Source of the DNA: Lepidurus packardi
Lineage: Eukaryota > Arthropoda > Branchiopoda > Notostraca > Triopsidae
Direction of reading: 5' to 3'
Length of the DNA: 64,000 bases
Assembly: GCA_023053545.1 (NCBI GenBank)
Contig: JAKZAN010000114.1
Location: forward strand, 1-64,000
Every line of letters starts with the position of its first letter. Within the stretch, counting starts at the first letter, position 1. This document shows positions 1-15,000 of this stretch, in pieces. A program made the position numbers and the translations under genes. Under the pieces are notes generated by a model. That model was not told the DNA's origin. It worked only from the letters and a program-made list of their open reading frames with translations, and did not search any database.

Positions 1-3000
1 GTAAGGAATTAATTCAGTCCGTAAGGAATTAATTCAGTCCGTAAGGAATTAATTCAAACCGTAAGGAATTAATTCAATCCGTAAGGAATTAATTCAGTCC
101 GTAAAGAATTAATTCAAACCGTAAGGAATTAATTCAATCCGTAAGGAATTAATTCAGTCCGTAAATAATTAATTCAGTCCGTAAGGAATTAATTCAATCC
201 GTAATGAATTAATTCAGTCCATTAATTAATTAATTCAGTACGTAAGGAATTAATTCAGTCCGTAAGGAATTAATTCAGTCTGTAAGGAATTAATTCATTC
301 CGTAAGGAACTAATTCAGTCCGTATGGAATTAATTCAGTCCTTAAACTAATTAATTCAGTCCGTAAGGAATTAATTCAGTCCGTAAGGAATTAATTCATT
401 CAGTAAGAAATTAATTCAGCACGTAAGGAATTAATTCATTCCCAAAGGAATTAATTCGGTCCGTAAGGAATTAATTCATACCGTTAAGAAATAATTCAGT
501 CCGTAAGGAATTAATTCAATCCGTAAGGAATTAATTCAGTCCGTAAGGAATTAATTCATTCCGTAAGGAATTAATTCAGTCCGTAAGGAATATATTAAGT
601 CTGTAAGAAATTTATTATGTCAGTAAGGAATTAATTAAGTCCGTAAGGAATTAATTCAGTCCGTAAGGAATTAATTCATTCCGTAAGGAGTTAATTCAGT
701 CCGTAAGAAAGTAATTCAGTCCGTAAAGAACTAATTCAGTCCGTAAGGAATTAATTCATTCCGTAAGGAATTAATTAAGTCCGTAATGAATTAATTCAGT
801 CCGTAAGGAATTAATTCAGTCCCTAAGTAATTAATTCAGTAAGTAAGGAATTAATTCAGTCCGTAAGGAATTAATTCAGTCCGTAACTAATTAATTCAGT
901 AAGTAAGGAATTCAATCAATCATAAATAATTAATTCAGTCCGTAAGGAATAAATTCAGTCCGCAAGGAATTAATTCAGTCCGTAAGGAATTATGTCAGTC
1001 CGTAAGGAATTAATTCAGTCCGTAATGAATTATTTAAGTCCGTAAGGAATTAATTCAGTCCCTAAGTAGTTATTTCAGTCCGTAAGGAATTAATTCAGTC
1101 CGTACGGAATTAATTCAGTCCGTAAGGAATTAATTCATTCCGTAACTAATTAATTCAGTAAGTAAGGAATTCAATCAATCATAAAGAATTAATTCAGTCC
1201 GTAAGGAATTAATTCAGTCCGTAAGGAATTAATTCAGTCCGTAAGGAATTAATTCAGTAAGTAAGGAATTAATTCATTCCGTAAGGAATTAATTCAGTCC
1301 GTAAGGAATATATTAAGTCTGTAAGAAATTTATTATGTCAGTAAGGAATTAATTAAGTCCGTAAGGAATTAATTCAGTCCGTAAGGAACTAATTCAGTCC
1401 GTAATGTATTAATTCAGTCGGTAAGAAATTAATCCAGCCCGTAAGAAATTAATTAATTCAATAAGGAATTAATTTGGTCCGTAAGGAATTAATTCATTCC
1501 GTTAAGAATTAATTCAGTCTGTAAGGAATTAATTCAATCCGTAAGGAATTAATTCAGTCCGTAAGGAATTAATTCAGTCCGTAAGGAATTAATTCAAACC
1601 GTAAGGAATTAATTCAATCCGTAAGGAATTAATTCAGTCCGTAAAGAATTAATTCAGTCCGTAAGGAATTAATTCAATCCGTAATGAATTAATTCAGTCC
1701 ATTAATTAATTAATTCAGTACGTAAGGAATTAATTCAGTCCGTAAGGAATTAATTCAGTCTGTAAGGAATTAATTCAGTAAGTAAGGAATTAATTCAGTC
1801 CGTAAGGAATTAATTCAGTCCGTAAGGAGTTAATTCAGTCTGTAAGAAAGTAATTCAGCCCGTAAGGAATTAATTCATTTCCTAAGGAATTAATTCAGTC
1901 CGTAAGGTATTAATTCAATCCGTAAAGAATTAATTCAGTCCATAAGGAAAAAATTCAGTCCGTAAGGAACTAATTCAGTCCGTAATGTATTAATTCAGTC
2001 CGTAAGAAATTAATTCAGCCCGTAAGGAATTAATTGATTCCCTAAGGAATTAATTTGGTCCGTAAAGAATTAGTTCATTCCGTTAAGAATTAATTCAGTC
2101 TGTAAGGAATTAATTAAATCCGTAAGGAATTAATTCAGTCCGTAAAGAGTTAATTCAGTCCGTAAGGAATTAATTCAGTCCGTAAAGAATTAATTCATTC
2201 CGTAAGGAATTAATTCAGTCCGTAAGGAATTAATTCAGTCCGTAAGGAATTAATTCAATCCGTAAGGAATTAATTAATTCAGTCCGTAACTAATTAATTC
2301 AGTAAGTAAGGAATTCAATCAATCATAAGGAATTAATTCAGTCCGTAAGGAATAAATTCAGTCCGCAAGGAATTAATTCAGTCCGTAAGGAATTAATTCA
2401 GTCCGTAAGGAATTAATTCAGTCCGTAATGAATTATTTCAATCCGTAAGGAATTAATTAATTCAGTCCGTAACTAATTAATTCAGTAAGTAAGGAATTCA
2501 ATCAATCATAAAGAATTAATTCAGTACGTAAGGAATAAATTCAGTCCGCAAGGAATTAATTCAGTCCGTAAGGAATTAATTCAGTCCGTAAGGAATTAAT
2601 TCAGTCCCTAAGTAGTTATTTCAGTCCGTAAGGAATTAATTCAGTCCGTACGGAATTAATTCAGTCCGTAAGGAATTAATTCATTCCGTAACTAATTAAT
2701 TCAGTAAGTAAGGAATTCAATCAATCATAAAGAATTAATTCAGTCCGTAAGGAATTAATTCAGTCCGTAAGGAATTAATTCAGTCCGTAAGGAATTAATT
2801 CAGTCCGTAAGGAATTAATTCAAACCGTAAGGAATTAATTCAATCCGTAAGGAATTAATTCAGTCCGTAAAGAATTAATTCAAACCGTAAGGAATTAATT
2901 CAATCCGTAAGGAATTAATTCAGTCCGTAAATAATTAATTCAGTCCGTAAGGAATTAATTCAATCCGTAATGAATTAATTCAGTCCATTAATTAATTAAT

Positions 3001-6000
3001 TCAGTACGTAAGGAATTAATTCAGTCCGTAAGGAATTAATTCAGTCTGTAAGGAATTAATTCAGTCCGTAAGGAACTAATTCTGTCCGTATGGAATTAAT
3101 TCAGTCCTAAAACTAATTAATTCAGTCCGTAAGGAATTAATTCAGTCCGTAAGGAATTAATTCATTCCGTAAGAAATTAATTCAGCACGTAAGGAATTAA
3201 TTCATTCCCAAAGGAATTAATTCGGTCCGTAAGGAATTAATTCATACCGTTAAGAATTAATTCAGTCCGTAAGGAATTAATTCAATCCGTAAGGAATTAA
3301 TTCAGTCCGTAAGGAATTAATTCATTCCGTAAGGAATTAATTCAGTCCGTAAGGAATATATTAAGTCTGTAAGAAATTTATTATGTCAGTAAGGAATTAA
3401 TTAAGTCCGTAAGGAATTAATTCAGTCCGTAAGGAATTAATTCATTCCGTAAGGAGTTAATTCAGCCCGTAAGAAAGTAATTCAGTCCGTAAAGAACTAA
3501 TTCAGTCCGTAAGGAATTAATTCAGTAAGTAAGGAATTAATTCATTCCGTAAGGAATTAATTCAGTCCGTAAGGAATATATTAAGTCTGTAAGAAATTTA
3601 TTATGTCAGTAAGGAATTAATTAAGTCCGTAAGGAATTAATTCAGTCCGTAAGGAACTAATTCAGTCCGTAATGTATTAATTCAGTCGGTAAGAAATTGA
3701 TCCAGCCCGTAAGAAATTAATTAATTCCTTAAGGAATTAATTTGGTCCGTAAGGAATTAATTCGTTCCGTTAAGAATTAATTCAGTCTGAAAGGAATTAA
3801 TTCAATCCGTAAGGAATTAATTCAGTCCGTAAGGAAATAATTCAGTCCGTAAGGAATTAATTCAAACCGTAAGGAATTAATTCAATCCGTAAGGAATTAA
3901 TTCAGTCTGTAAGAAAGTAATTCAGCCCGTAAGGAATTAATTGATTCCCTAAGGAATTAATTTGGTCCGTAAAGAATTAGTTCATTCCGTTAAGAATTAA
4001 TTCAGTCTGTAAGGAATTAATTAAATCCGTAAGGAACTAATTCAGTCCGTAATGTATTAATTCAGTCCGTAAGAAATTAATTCAGCCCGTAAGGAATTAA
4101 TTGATTCCCTAAGGAATTAATTTGGTCCGTAAAGAATTAGTTCATTCCGTTAAGAATTAATTCAGTCTGTAAGGAATTAATTAAATCCGTAAGGAATTAA
4201 TTCAGTCCGTAAAGAGTTAATTCAGTCCGTAAGGAATTAATTCAGTCCGTAAAGAATTAATTCATTCCGTAAGGAATTAATTCAGTCCGTAAGGAATTAA
4301 TTCAGTCCGTAAGGAATTAATTCAATCCGTAAGGAATTAATTAATTCAGTCCGTAACTAATTAATTCAGTAAGTAAGGAATTCAATCAATCATAAAGAAT
4401 TAATTCTGTCCGTAAGGAATAAATTCAGTCCGCAAGGAATTAATTCAGTCCGTAAGGAATTAATTCAGTCCGTAAGGAATTAATTCAGTCCGTAATGAAT
4501 TATTTCAATCCGTAAGGAATTAATTAATTCAGTCCGTAACTAATTAATTCAGTAAGTAAGGAATTCAATCAATCATAAAGAATTAATTCAGTCCGTAAGG
4601 AATAAATTCAGTCCGCAAGGAATTAATTCAGTCCGTAAGGAATTAATTCAGTCCGTAAGGAATTAATTCAGTCCCTAAGTAGTTATTTCAGTCCGTAAGG
4701 AATTAATTCAGTCCGTACGGAATTAATTCAGTCCGTAAGGAATTAATTCATTCCGTAACTAATTAATTCAGTAAGTAAGGAATTCAATCAATCATAAAGA
4801 ATTAATTCAGTCCGTAAGGAATTAATTCAGTCCGTAAGGAATTAATTCAGTCCGTAAGGAATTAATTCATTCCGTAAATAGTTAATTCAGTCCGTAAGAA
4901 AGTAATTCAGTCCGTAAAGAACTAATTCAGTCCGTAAGGAATTAATTCAGTAAGTAAGGAATTAATTCATTCCCTAAGGAATTAATTCAGTCCGTAAGGA
5001 ATATATTAAGTCTGTAAGAAATTTATTATGTCAGTAAGGAATTAATTAAGTCCGTAAGGAATTAATTCAGTCCGTAAGGAACTAATTCAGTCCGTAATGT
5101 ATTAATTCAGTCGGTAAGAAATTAATCCAGCCCGTAAGAAATTAATTAATTCCCTAAGGAATTAATTTGGTCCGTAAGGAATTAATTCATTCCGTTAAGA
5201 ATTAATTCAGTCTGTAAGGAATTAATTCAATCCGTAAGGAATTAATTCAGTCCGTAAGGAATTAATTCAGTCCGTAAGGAATTAATTCAAACCGTAAGGA
5301 ATTAATTCAATCCGTAAGGAATTAATTCAGTCGTAAAGAATTAATTCAAACCGTAAGGAATTAATTCAATCCGTAAGGAATTAATTCAGTCCGTAAATAA
5401 TTAATTCAGTCCGTAAGGAATTAATTCAATCCGTAATGAATTAATTCAGTCCATTAATTAATTAATTCAGTACGTAAGGAATTAATTCAGTCCGTAAGGA
5501 ATTAATTCAGTCTGTAAGGAATTAATTCAGTCCGTAAGGAACTAATTCAGTCCGTATGGAATTAATTCAGTCCTAAAACTAATTAATTCAGTCCGTAAGG
5601 AATTAATTCAGTCCGTAAGGAATTAATTCATTCCGTAAGAAATTAATTCAGCACGTAAGGAATTAATTCATTCCCAAAGGAATTAATTCGGTCCGTAAGG
5701 AATTAATTCATACCGTTAAGAATTAATTCAGTCCGTAAGGAATTAATTCAATCCGTAAGGAATTAATTCAGTCCGTAAGGAATTAATTCATTCCGTAAGG
5801 AATTAATTCAGTCCGTAAGGAATATATTAAGTCTGTAAGAAATTTATTATGTCAGTAAGGAATTAATTAAGTCCGTAAGGAATTAATTCAGTCCGTAAGG
5901 AATTAATTCATTCCGTAAGGAATTAATTCAGTCCGTAAGGAATTAATTCAGTCCGTAATGAATTATTTCAATCCGTAAGGAATTAATTAATTCAGTCCGT

Positions 6001-9000
6001 AACTAATTAATTCAGTAAGTAAGGAATTCAATCAATCATAAAGAATTAATTCAGTCCGTAAGGAATAAATTCAGTCCGCAAGGAATTAATTCAGTCCGTA
6101 AGGAATTAATTCAGTCCGTAAGGAATTAATTCAGTCCCTAAGTAGTTATTTCAGTCCGTAAGGAATTAATTCAGTCCGTACGGAATTAATTCAGTCCGTA
6201 AGGAATTAATTCATTCCGTAACTAATTAATTCAGTAAGTAAGGAATTCAATCAATCATAAAGAATTAATTCAGTCCGTAAGGAATTAATTCAGTCCGTAA
6301 GGAATTAATTCAGTCCGTAAGGAATTAATTCAGTCCGTAAGGAATTAATTCATTCCGTAAATAGTTAATTCAGTCCGTAAGAAAGTAATTCAGTCCGTAA
6401 AGAACTAATTCAGTCCGTAAGGAATTAATTCAGTAAGTAAGGAATTAATTCATTCCGTAAGGAATTAATTCAGTCCGTAAGGAATATATTAAGTCTGTAA
6501 GAAATTTATTATGTCAGTAAGGAATTAATTAAGTCCGTAAGGAATTAATTCAGTCCGTAAGGAACTAATTCAGTCCGTAATGTATTAATTCAGTCGGTAA
6601 GAAATTAATCCAGCCCGTAAGAAATTAATTAATTCCCTAAGGAATTAATTTGGTCCGTAAGGAATTAATTCATTCCGTTAAGAATTAATTCAGTCTGTAA
6701 GGAATTAATTCAATCCGTAATTAATTAATTCAGTCTGTAAGGAATTAATTCAGTCCGTAAGGAACTAATTCAGTCCGTATGGAATTAATTCAGTCCTAAA
6801 ACTAATTAATTCAGTCCGTAAGGAATTAATTCAGTCCGTAAGGAATTAATTCATTCCGTAAGAAATTAATTCAGCACGTAAGGAATTAATTCATTCCCAA
6901 AGGAATTAATTCGGTCCGTAAGGAATTAATTCATACCGTTAAGAATTAATTCAGTCCGTAAGGAATTAATTCAATCCGTAAGGAATTAATTCAGTCCGTA
7001 AGGAATTAATTCATTCCGTAAGGAATTAATTCAGTCCGTAAGGAATATATTAAGTCTGTAAGAAATTTATTATGTCAGTAAGGAATTAATTAAGTCCGTA
7101 AGGAATTAATTCAGTCCGTAAGGAATTAATTCATTCCGTAAGGAGTTAGTTCAGCCCGTAAGAAAGTAATTCAGTCCGTAAAGAACTAATTCAGTCCGTA
7201 AGGAATTAATTCAGTAAGTAAGGAATTAATTCATTCCGTAAGGAATTAATTCAGTCCGTAAGGAATATATTAAGTCTGTAAGAAATTTATTATGTCAGTA
7301 AGGAATTAATTAAGTCCGTAAGGAATTAATTCAGTCCGTAAGGAACTAATTCAGTCCGTAATGTATTAATTCAGTCGGTAAGAAATTGATCCAGCCCGTA
7401 AGAAATTAATTAATTCCTTAAGGAATTAATTTGGTCCGTAAGGAATTAATTCGTTCCGTTAAGAATTAATTCAGTCTGAAAGGAATTAATTCAATCCGTA
7501 AGGAATTAATTCAGTCCGTAAGGAAATAATTCAGTCCGTAAGGAATTAATTCAAACCGTAAGGAATTAATTCAATCCGTAAGGAATTAATTCAGTCTGTA
7601 AGAAAGTAATTCAGCCCGTAAGGAATTAATTGATTCCCTAAGGAATTAATTTGGTCCGTAAAGAATTAGTTCATTCCGTTAAGAATTAATTCAGTCTGTA
7701 AGGAATTAATTAAATCCGTAAGGAATTAATTCAGTCCGTAAAGAGTTAATTCAGTCCGTAAGGAATTAATTCAGTCCGTAAAGAATTAATTCATTCCGTA
7801 AGGAATTAATTCAGTCCGTAAGGAATTAATTCAGTCCGTAAGGAATTAATTCAATCCGTAAGGAATTAATTAATTCAGTCCGTAACTAATTAATTCAGTA
7901 AGTAAGGAATTCAATCAATCATAAAGAATTAATTCAGTCCGCAAGGAATAAATTCAGTCCGCAAGGAATTAATTCAGTCCGTAAGGAATTAATTCAGTCC
8001 GTAAGGAATTAATTCAGTCCATTAATTAATTAATTCAGTACGTAAGGAATTAATTCAGTCCGTAAGGAATTAATTCAGTCCGTAAGGAATTAATTCAGTC
8101 CGTAATGAATTATTTCAATCCGTAAGGAATTAATTAATTCAGTCCGTAACTAATTAATTCAGTAAGTAAGGAATTCAATCAATCATAAAGAATTAATTCA
8201 GTCCGTAAGGAATAAATTCAGTCCGCAAGGAATTAATTCAGTCCGTAAGGAATTAATTCAGTCCGTAAGGAATTAATTCAGTCCCTAAGTAGTTATTTCA
8301 GTCCGTAAGGAATTAATTCAGTCCGTACGGAATTAATTCAGTCCGTAAGGAATTAATTCATTCCGTAACTAATTAATTCAGTAAGTAAGGAATTCAATCA
8401 ATCATAAAGAATTAATTCAGTCCGTAAGGAATTAATTCAGTCCGTAAGGAATTAATTCAGTCCGTAAGGAATTAATTCAGTCCGTAAGGAATTAATTCAT
8501 TCCGTAAATAGTTAATTCAGTCCGTAAGAAAGTAATTCAGTCCGTAAAGAACTAATTCAGTCCGTAAGGGATTAATTCAGTAAGTAAGGAATTAATTCAT
8601 TCCGTAAGGAATTAATTCAGTCCGTAAGGAATATATTAAGTCTGTAAGAAATTTATTATGTCAGTAAGGAATTAATTAAGTCCGTAAGGAATTAATTCAG
8701 TCCGTAAGGAACTAATTCAGTCCGTAATGTATTAATTCAGTCGGTAAGAAATTAATCCAGCCCGTAAGAAATTAATTAATTCCCTAAGGAATTAATTTGG
8801 TCCGTAAGGAATTAATTCATTCCGTTAAGAATTAATTCAGTCTGTAAGGAATTAATTCAATCCGTAAGGAATTAATTCAGTCTGTAAGGAATTAATTCAG
8901 TCCGTAAGGAACTAATTCAGTCCGTATGGAATTAATTCAGTCCTAAAACTAATTAATTCAGTCCGTAAGGAATTAATTCAGTCCGTAAGGAATTAATTCA

Positions 9001-12000
9001 TTCCGTAAGAAATTAATTCAGCACGTAAGGAATTAATTCATTCCCAAAGGAATTAATTCGGTCCGTAAGGAATTAATTCATACCGTTAAGAATTAATTCA
9101 GTCCGTAAGGAATTAATTCAATCCGTAAGGAATTAATTCAGTCCGTAAGGAATTAATTCATTCCGTAAGGAATTAATTCAGTCCGTAAGGAATATATTAA
9201 GTCTGTAAGAAATTTATTATGTCAGTAAGGAATTAATTAAGTCCGTAAGGAATTAATTCAGTCCGTAAGGAACTAATTCAGTCCGTAATGTATTAATTCA
9301 GTCGGTAAGAAATTGATCCAGCCCGTAAGAAATTAATTAATTCCTTAAGGAATTAATTTGGTCCGTAAGGAATTAAATCGTTCCGTTAAGAATTAATTCA
9401 GTCTGAAAGGAATTAATTCAATCCGTAAGGAATTAATTCAGTCCGTAAGGAAATAATTCAGTCCGTAAGGAATTAATTCAAACCGTAAGGAATTAATTCA
9501 ATCCGTAAGGAATTAATTCAGTCTGTAAGAAAGTAATTCAGCCCGTAAGGAATTAATTGATTCCCTAAGGAATTAATTTGGTCCGTAAAGAATTAGTTCA
9601 TTCCGTTAAGAATTAATTCAGTCTGTAAGGAATTAATTAAATCCGTAAGGAATTAATTCAGTCCGTAAAGAGTTAATTCAGTCCGTAAGGAATTAATTCA
9701 GTCCGTAAAGAATTAATTCATTCCGTAAGGAATTAATTCAGTCCGTAAGGAATTAATTCAGTCCGTAAGGAATTAATTCAATCCGTAAGGAATTAATTAA
9801 TTCAGTCCGTAACTAATTAATTCAGTAAGTAAGGAATTCAATCAATCATAAAGAATTAATTCAGTCCGTAAGGAATAAATTCAGTCCGCAAGGAATTAAT
9901 TCAGTCCGTAAGGAATTAATTCAGTCCGTAAGGAATTAATTCAGTCCATTAATTAATTAATTCAGTACGTAAGGAATTAATTCAGTCCGTAAGGAATTAA
10001 TTCAGTCCGTAAGGAGTTAATTCAGTCTGTAAGAAAGTAATTCAGCCCGTAAGGTATTAATTCAATCCGTAAAGAATTAATTCAGTCCATAAGGAAAAAA
10101 TTCAGTCCGTAAGGAACTAATTCAGTCCGTAATGTATTAATTCAGTCCGTAAGAAATTAATTCAGCCCGTAAGGAATTAATTGATTCCCTAAGGAATTAA
10201 TTTGGTCCGTAAAGAATTAGTTCATTCCGTTAAGAATTAATTCAGTCTGTAAGGAATTAATTAAATCCGTAAGGAATTAATTCAGTCCGTAAAGAGTTAA
10301 TTCAGTACGTAAGGAATTAATTCAGTCCGTAAAGAATTAATTCATTCCGTAAGGAACTAATTCAGTCCGTATGGAATTAATTCAGTCCTTAAACTAATTA
10401 ATTCAGTCCGTAAGGAATTAATTCAGTCCGTAAGGAATTAATTCATTCCGTAAGAAATTAATTCAGCACGTAAGGAATTAATTCATTACCAAAGGAATTA
10501 ATTCGGTCCGTAAGGAATTAATTCATACCGTTAAGAATTAATTCAGTCCGTAAGGAATTAATTCAGTAAGTAAGGAATTAATTCATTCCGTAAGGAATTA
10601 ATTCAGTCCGTAAGGAATATATTAAGTCTGTAAGAAATTTATTATGTCAGTAAGGAATTAATTAAGTCCGTAAGGAATTAATTCAGTCCGTAAGGAACTA
10701 ATTCAGTCCGTAATGTATTAATTCAGTCGGTAAGAAATTGATCCAGCCCGTAAGAAATTAATTAATTCCTTAAGGAATTAATTTGGTCCGTAAGGAATTA
10801 ATTCGTTCCGTTAAGAATTAATTCAGTCTGAAAGGAATTAATTCAATCCGTAAGGAATTAATTCAGTCCGTAAGGAAATAATTCAGTCCGTAAGGAATTA
10901 ATTCAAACCGTAAGGAATTAATTCAATCCGTAAGGAATTAATTCAGTCTGTAAGAAAGTAATTCAGCCCGTAAGGAATTAATTGATTCCCTAAGGAATTA
11001 ATTTGGTCCGTAAAGAATTAGTTCATTCCGTTAAGAATTAATTCAGTCTGTAAGGAATTAATTAAATCCGTAAGGAATTAATTCAGTCCGTAAAGAGTTA
11101 ATTCAGTCCGTAAGGAATTAATTCAGTCCGTAAAGAATTAATTCATTCCGTAAGGAATTAATTCAGTCCGTAAGGAATTAATTCAGTCCGTAAGGAATTA
11201 ATTCAATCCGTAAGGAATTAATTAATTCAGTCCGTAACTAATTAATTCAGTAAGTAAGGAATTCAATCAATCATAAAGAATTAATTCAGTCCGCAAGGAA
11301 TAAATTCAGTCCGCAAGGAATTAATTCAGTCCGTAAGGAATTAATTCAGTCCGTAAGGAATTAATTCAGTCCATTAATTAATTAATTCAGTACGTAAGGA
11401 ATTAATTCAGTCCGTAAGGAATTAATTCAGTCCGTAAGGAATTAATTCAGTCCGTAATGAATTATTTCAATCCGTAAGGAATTAATTAATTCAGTCCGTA
11501 ACTAATTAATTCAGTAAGTAAGGAATTCAATCAATCATAAAGAATTAATTCAGTCCGTAAGGAATAAATTCAGTCCGCAAGGAATTAATTCAGTCCGTAA
11601 GGAATTAATTCAGTCCGTAAGGAATTAATTCAGTCCCTAAGTAGTTATTTCAGTCCGTAAGGAATTAATTCAGTCCGTACGGAATTAATTCAGTCCGTAA
11701 GGAATTAATTCATTCCGTAACTAATTAATTCAGTAAGTAAGGAATTCAATCAATCATAAAGAATTAATTCAGTCCGTAAGGAATTAATTCAGTCCGTAAG
11801 GAATTAATTCAGTCCGTAAGGAATTAATTCAGTCCGTAAGGAATTAATTCATTCCGTAAATAGTTAATTCAGTCCGTAAGAAAGTAATTCAGTCCGTAAA
11901 GAACTAATTCAGTCCGTAAGGGATTAATTCAGTAAGTAAGGAATTAATTCATTCCGTAAGGAATTAATTCAGTCCGTAAGGAATATATTAAGTCTGTAAG

Positions 12001-15000
12001 AAATTTATTATGTCAGTAAGGAATTAATTAAGTCCGTAAGGAATTAATTCAGTCCGTAAGGAACTAATTCAGTCCGTAATGTATTAATTCAGTCGGTAAG
12101 AAATTAATCCAGCCCGTAAGAAATTAATTAATTCCCTAAGGAATTAATTTGGTCCGTAAGGAATTAATTCATTCCGTTAAGAATTAATTCAGTCTGTAAG
12201 GAATTAATTCAATCCGTAAGGAATTAATTCAGTCTGTAAGGAATTAATTCAGTCCGTAAGGAACTAATTCAGTCCGTATGGAATTAATTCAGTCCTAAAA
12301 CTAATTAATTCAGTCCGTAAGGAATTAATTCAGTCCGTAAGGAATTAATTCATTCCGTAAGAAATTAATTCAGCACGTAAGGAATTAATTCATTCCCAAA
12401 GGAATTAATTCGGTCCGTAAGGAATTAATTCATACCGTTAAGAATTAATTCAGTCCGTAAGGAATTAATTCAATCCGTAAGGAATTAATTCAGTCCGTAA
12501 GGAATTAATTCATTCCGTAAGGAATTAATTCAGTCCGTAAGGAATATATTAAGTCTGTAAGAAATTTATTATGTCAGTAAGGAATTAATTAAGTCCGTAA
12601 GGAATTAATTCAGTCCGTAAGGAACTAATTCAGTCCGTAATGTATTAATTCAGTCGGTAAGAAATTGATCCAGCCCGTAAGAAATTAATTAATTCCTTAA
12701 GGAATTAATTTGGTCCGTAAGGAATTAAATCGTTCCGTTAAGAATTAATTCAGTCTGAAAGGAATTAATTCAATCCGTAAGGAATTAATTCAGTCCGTAA
12801 GGAAATAATTCAGTCCGTAAGGAATTAATTCAAACCGTAAGGAATTAATTCAATCCGTAAGGAATTAATTCAGTCTGTAAGAAAGTAATTCAGCCCGTAA
12901 GGAATTAATTGATTCCCTAAGGAATTAATTTGGTCCGTAAAGAATTAGTTCATTCCGTTAAGAATTAATTCAGTCTGTAAGGAATTAATTAAATCCGTAA
13001 GGAATTAATTCAGTCCGTAAAGAGTTAATTCAGTCCGTAAGGAATTAATTCAGTCCGTAAAGAATTAATTCATTCCGTAAGGAATTAATTCAGTCCGTAA
13101 GGAATTAATTCAGTCCGTAAGGAATTAATTCAATCCGTAAGGAATTAATTAATTCAGTCCGTAACTAATTAATTCAGTAAGTAAGGAATTCAATCAATCA
13201 TAAAGAATTAATTCAGTCCGTAAGGAATAAATTCAGTCCGCAAGGAATTAATTCAGTCCGTAAGGAATTAATTCAGTCCGTAAGGAATTAATTCAGTCCA
13301 TTAATTAATTAATTCAGTACGTAAGGAATTAATTCAGTCCGTAAGGAATTAATTCAGTCCGTAAGGAGTTAATTCAGTCTGTAAGAAAGTAATTCAGCCC
13401 GTAAGGTATTAATTCAATCCGTAAAGAATTAATTCAGTCCATAAGGAAAAAATTCAGTCCGTAAGGAACTAATTCAGTCCGTAATGTATTAATTCAGTCC
13501 GTAAGAAATTAATTCAGCCCGTAAGGAATTAATTGATTCCCTAAGGAATTAATTTGGTCCGTAAAGAATTAGTTCATTCCGTTAAGAATTAATTCAGTCT
13601 GTAAGGAATTAATTAAATCCGTAAGGAATTAATTCAGTCCGTAAAGAGTTAATTCAGTACGTAAGGAATTAATTCAGTCCGTAAAGAATTAATTCATTCC
13701 GTAAGGAACTAATTCAGTCCGTATGGAATTAATTCAGTCCTTAAACTAATTAATTCAGTCCGTAAGGAATTAATTCAGTCCGTAAGGAATTAATTCATTC
13801 CGTAAGAAATTAATTCAGCACGTAAGGAATTAATTCATTACCAAAGGAATTAATTCGGTCCGTAAGGAATTAATTCATACCGTTAAGAATTAATTCAGTC
13901 CGTAAGGAATTAATTCAATCCGTAAGGAATTAATTCAGTCCGTAAGGAATTAATTCATTCCGTAAGGAATTAATTCAGTCCGTAAGGAATATATTAAGTC
14001 TGTAAGAAATTTATTATGTCAGTAAGGAATTAATTCAGTCGGTAAGAAATTGATCCAGCCCGTAAGAAATTAATTAATTCCCTAAGGAATTAATTTGGTC
14101 CGTAAGGAATTAATTCGTTCCGTTAAGAATTAATTCAGTCTGAAAGGAATTAATTCAAACCGTAAGGAATTAATTCAATCCGTAAGGAATTAATTCAGTC
14201 TGTAAGAAAGTAATTCAGCCCGTAAGGAATTAATTGATTCCCTAAGGAATTAATTTGGTCCGTAAAGAATTAGTTCATTCCGTTAAGAATTAATTCAGTC
14301 TGTAAGGAATTAATTTAATCCGTAAGGAATTAATTCAGTCCGTAAGGAATTAATTCAGTCCGTAAGGAATTAATTCAAACCGTAAGGAATTAATTCAATC
14401 CGTAAGGAATTAATTCAGTCCGTAAAGAATTAATTCAGTCCGTAAGGAATTATTTCAATCCGTAATGAATTAATTCAGTCCATTAATTAATTAATTCAGT
14501 ACGTAAGGAATTAATTCAGTCCGTAAGGAATTAATTCAGTCTGTAAGGAATTAATTCAGACCGTAAGTAATTAACTCAGTCCGTAAGGAAAAAATTCAGT
14601 CCGTAAGGAACTAATTCAGTCCGTAATGTATTAATTCAGTCCGTAAGAAATTAATTCAGCCCGTAAGGAATTAATTGATTCCCTAAGGAATTAATTTGGT
14701 CCGTAAAGAATTAGTTCATTCCGTTAAGAATTAATTCAGTCTGTAAGGAATTAATTAAATCCGTAAGGAAATAATTCAGTCCGTAAAGAGTTAATTCAGT
14801 CCGTAAGGAATTAATTCAGTCCGTAAAGAATTAATTCATTCCGTAAGGATTTAATTCAGTCCGTAAGGAATTAATTCAATCCGTAAGGAATTAATTAATT
14901 CAGTCCGTAACTAATTAATTCAGTAAGTAAGGAATTCAATCAATCATAAAGGATTAATTCAGTCCGTAAGGAATAAATTCAGTCCGTAAGGAATTAATTC

